A stretch of DNA of 6,904 bases, from the NCBI GenBank assembly GCA_025458985.1, contig JALORM010000111.1, positions 1 through 6,904 of the forward strand, read 5' to 3'. The stretch's first letter is position 1; each line of letters opens with the position of its first letter. Origin of the DNA: Paracoccaceae bacterium. Its GTDB lineage: Bacteria > Pseudomonadota > Alphaproteobacteria > Rhodobacterales > Rhodobacteraceae. The notes below the pieces were generated by a model. It was not told the origin of the DNA. It saw nothing but the letters and a program-made list of their open reading frames with translations, and did not search any database. Positions 5,757-6,904 of the stretch are shown here, piece by piece. The translations under genes were made by a program, and so were the position numbers.

Positions 5757-6892
5757 GTTACCTCGAGTATTCGGTCAAGCGCGTCCCGACGGGACCACGG
5801 AAGATCCTGCACCTCAACTGGCCGCTGGTGCTGCTGCTGACGGCGGTGGCCAGCGTCGGCTTCCTGATGCTCTATTCGGTCGCGGGCGGAAACCTGTCGC
5901 GCTGGGCCGAACCGCAGATGAAGCGCTTCGCGGCGGGTCTGGTGCTGATGTTCGCCGTCGCCTTCGTGCCGATCTGGTTCTGGCGCAACATGGCGGCGCT
6001 GGCCTATGGCGTGTCGATCCTGCTGCTGCTCGCCGTCGAGTTCATCGGCGATGTCGGGATGGGTGCTCAGCGCTGGATCGACCTGGGCTTCATCCGCCTG
6101 CAGCCGTCCGAGCTGACGAAGATCACCCTCGTGATGTTCCTGGCCGCCTATTACGACTGGCTCGACATCCGCAAGACGTCGCACCCGCTCTACGTGCTCC
6201 TCCCGGCGATCCTGATCCTGCTGCCCACCGCGCTGGTGCTCCAGCAACCCGATCTCGGCACCGCGCTGCTGATCATGATCGGCGGCGCAGCGGTGATGTT
6301 CGCGGCCGGGGTGCACTGGCTCTACTTCGGCACCGTGATCGCCGCGGGCGCCGGCCTCGTCAGCGCCGTGTTCGCCTCGCGCGGGACGTCTTGGCAGCTC
6401 CTGCGCGACTACCAGTTCCGGCGGATCGACACCTTCCTCGACCCCGCGACCGACCCGCTCGGCGCGGGATACCACATCACCCAGGCGCAGATCGCGCTGG
6501 GCTCGGGGGGCTGGGCCGGGCGCGGCTTCATGCAGGGCACGCAGTCGCGGCTGAACTTCCTGCCCGAAAAGCACACCGACTTCATCTTCACCACGCTCGC
6601 CGAGGAATTCGGCTTCGTCGGCGCCTTCTCGCTTCTGGCGCTCTACATCCTGATCATCGGATTCTGCGTGGCCTCGGCGATTTCGAACCGCGACCGGTTC
6701 GCCTCGCTGCTGACGCTGGGCATCGCGACGGCGTTCTTCCTCTACTTCGCGGTGAACATGGCGATGGTGATGGGCCTCGCCCCGGTGGTGGGCGTTCCGC
6801 TGCCTCTGGTGTCCTACGGCGGCTCGGCGATGCTGGTGCTGATGGTCGCCTTCGGCCTGGTGCAGAGCGCCCATATCCACCGCCCGAGGTAG
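5753..6892 (+). CDS. rodA: SEDS peptidoglycan glycosyltransferase RodA
   Basis: RodA polymerises lipid II into glycan strands at the inner membrane, in complex with PBP2. The 379-residue product has about ten membrane helices; the first three lie near residues 23-43, 59-77 and 79-97. SEDS family hallmarks are present: QRWIDLG with Trp108 followed by QPSEL, QQPDLGTALL from residue 164, FLPEKHTDFIF with Asp276 (equivalent to the essential Asp262 of E. coli RodA), and PLPLVSYGGSAM with SYGGS at 354-358. ATG 5753 overlaps the mrdA stop as ATGA, implying coupled translation with its partner; no strong Shine-Dalgarno is seen before it. FtsW is the main alternative within this family. Placement after mrdA in a mre cluster and the RodA-like motif wording favour RodA. 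The frame ends at TAG 6890-6892. Confidence 0.96.
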   Translation: MSYLEYSVKRVPTGPRKILHLNWPLVLLLTAVASVGFLMLYSVAGGNLSRWAEPQMKRFAAGLVLMFAVAFVPIWFWRNMAALAYGVSILLLLAVEFIGDVGMGAQRWIDLGFIRLQPSELTKITLVMFLAAYYDWLDIRKTSHPLYVLLPAILILLPTALVLQQPDLGTALLIMIGGAAVMFAAGVHWLYFGTVIAAGAGLVSAVFASRGTSWQLLRDYQFRRIDTFLDPATDPLGAGYHITQAQIALGSGGWAGRGFMQGTQSRLNFLPEKHTDFIFTTLAEEFGFVGAFSLLALYILIIGFCVASAISNRDRFASLLTLGIATAFFLYFAVNMAMVMGLAPVVGVPLPLVSYGGSAMLVLMVAFGLVQSAHIHRPR

Positions 6893-6896
6893 CCCG

Positions 6897-6904
6897 ATGC
6901 CCAC
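6897..6904 (+). CDS. probable start of the next gene, cut by the window end
   Basis: ATG 6897 follows GAGG (6886-6889) by seven bases, and starts four bases after the rodA stop. Only Met-Pro-Thr can be read, so the product cannot be named. The spacing suggests that the operon continues. Confidence 0.35.

Noticed and set aside
5672..6904. Minus-strand open frame rich in His and Gln opposite rodA (410 codons)
   Set aside because: The His/Gln-rich repeats are the complement of membrane-helix codons of RodA; no independent evidence of coding.
1..6904. Mobile elements, CRISPR arrays, tRNA or rRNA genes, defence genes
   Set aside because: No transposase, inverted-repeat ends, spaced repeat array or RNA gene was seen; the window is core biosynthetic and cell-wall genes in uniform GC-rich sequence.

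Overview
This is a GC-rich stretch of bacterial chromosome. It reads as an alphaproteobacterium of the Rhodobacterales/Rhodobacteraceae type. The protein sequences resemble that family (from memory, no search run), and the order leuA - mreB - mreC - mreD - mrdA - rodA matches what I recall of that group. All genes are on the + strand and the window is almost fully coding.

Layout. Positions 2-1044 hold the 3' part of leuA (2-isopropylmalate synthase, leucine biosynthesis), but its reading frame is broken near 638-645. The catalytic-barrel part (frame of position 2) runs to a stop at 656-658. The C-terminal leucine-binding domain continues in another frame to 1044, and the usual linker between the two parts is missing. 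Positions 1045-1281 are a 237-bp intergenic region with two copies of an interrupted near-palindrome, a strong hairpin and a candidate -10 box. From 1282 to 6892 runs the rod-shape (elongasome) operon: mreB (actin-like filament), mreC (periplasmic scaffold), mreD (membrane partner), mrdA (PBP2 transpeptidase) and rodA (SEDS glycosyltransferase). The last bases (6897-6904) probably begin another gene.

How the genes work together. MreB filaments under the inner membrane position MreC, MreD, RodA and PBP2. RodA polymerises glycan strands from lipid II and PBP2 cross-links them, giving lateral wall growth. Genes mreC to rodA overlap by 4-8 bases, so their translation is probably coupled. Three of the five elongasome genes start with GTG.

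I see no mobile element, CRISPR array, tRNA or rRNA, and no new multi-gene system. The mre/mrd/rod part is ordinary core genome. Most worth checking are the broken leuA with its GTGA stop/start overlap, the repeated palindrome upstream of mreB, and a Cys/Cys/His/Cys pattern in PBP2 that looks like a metal site.
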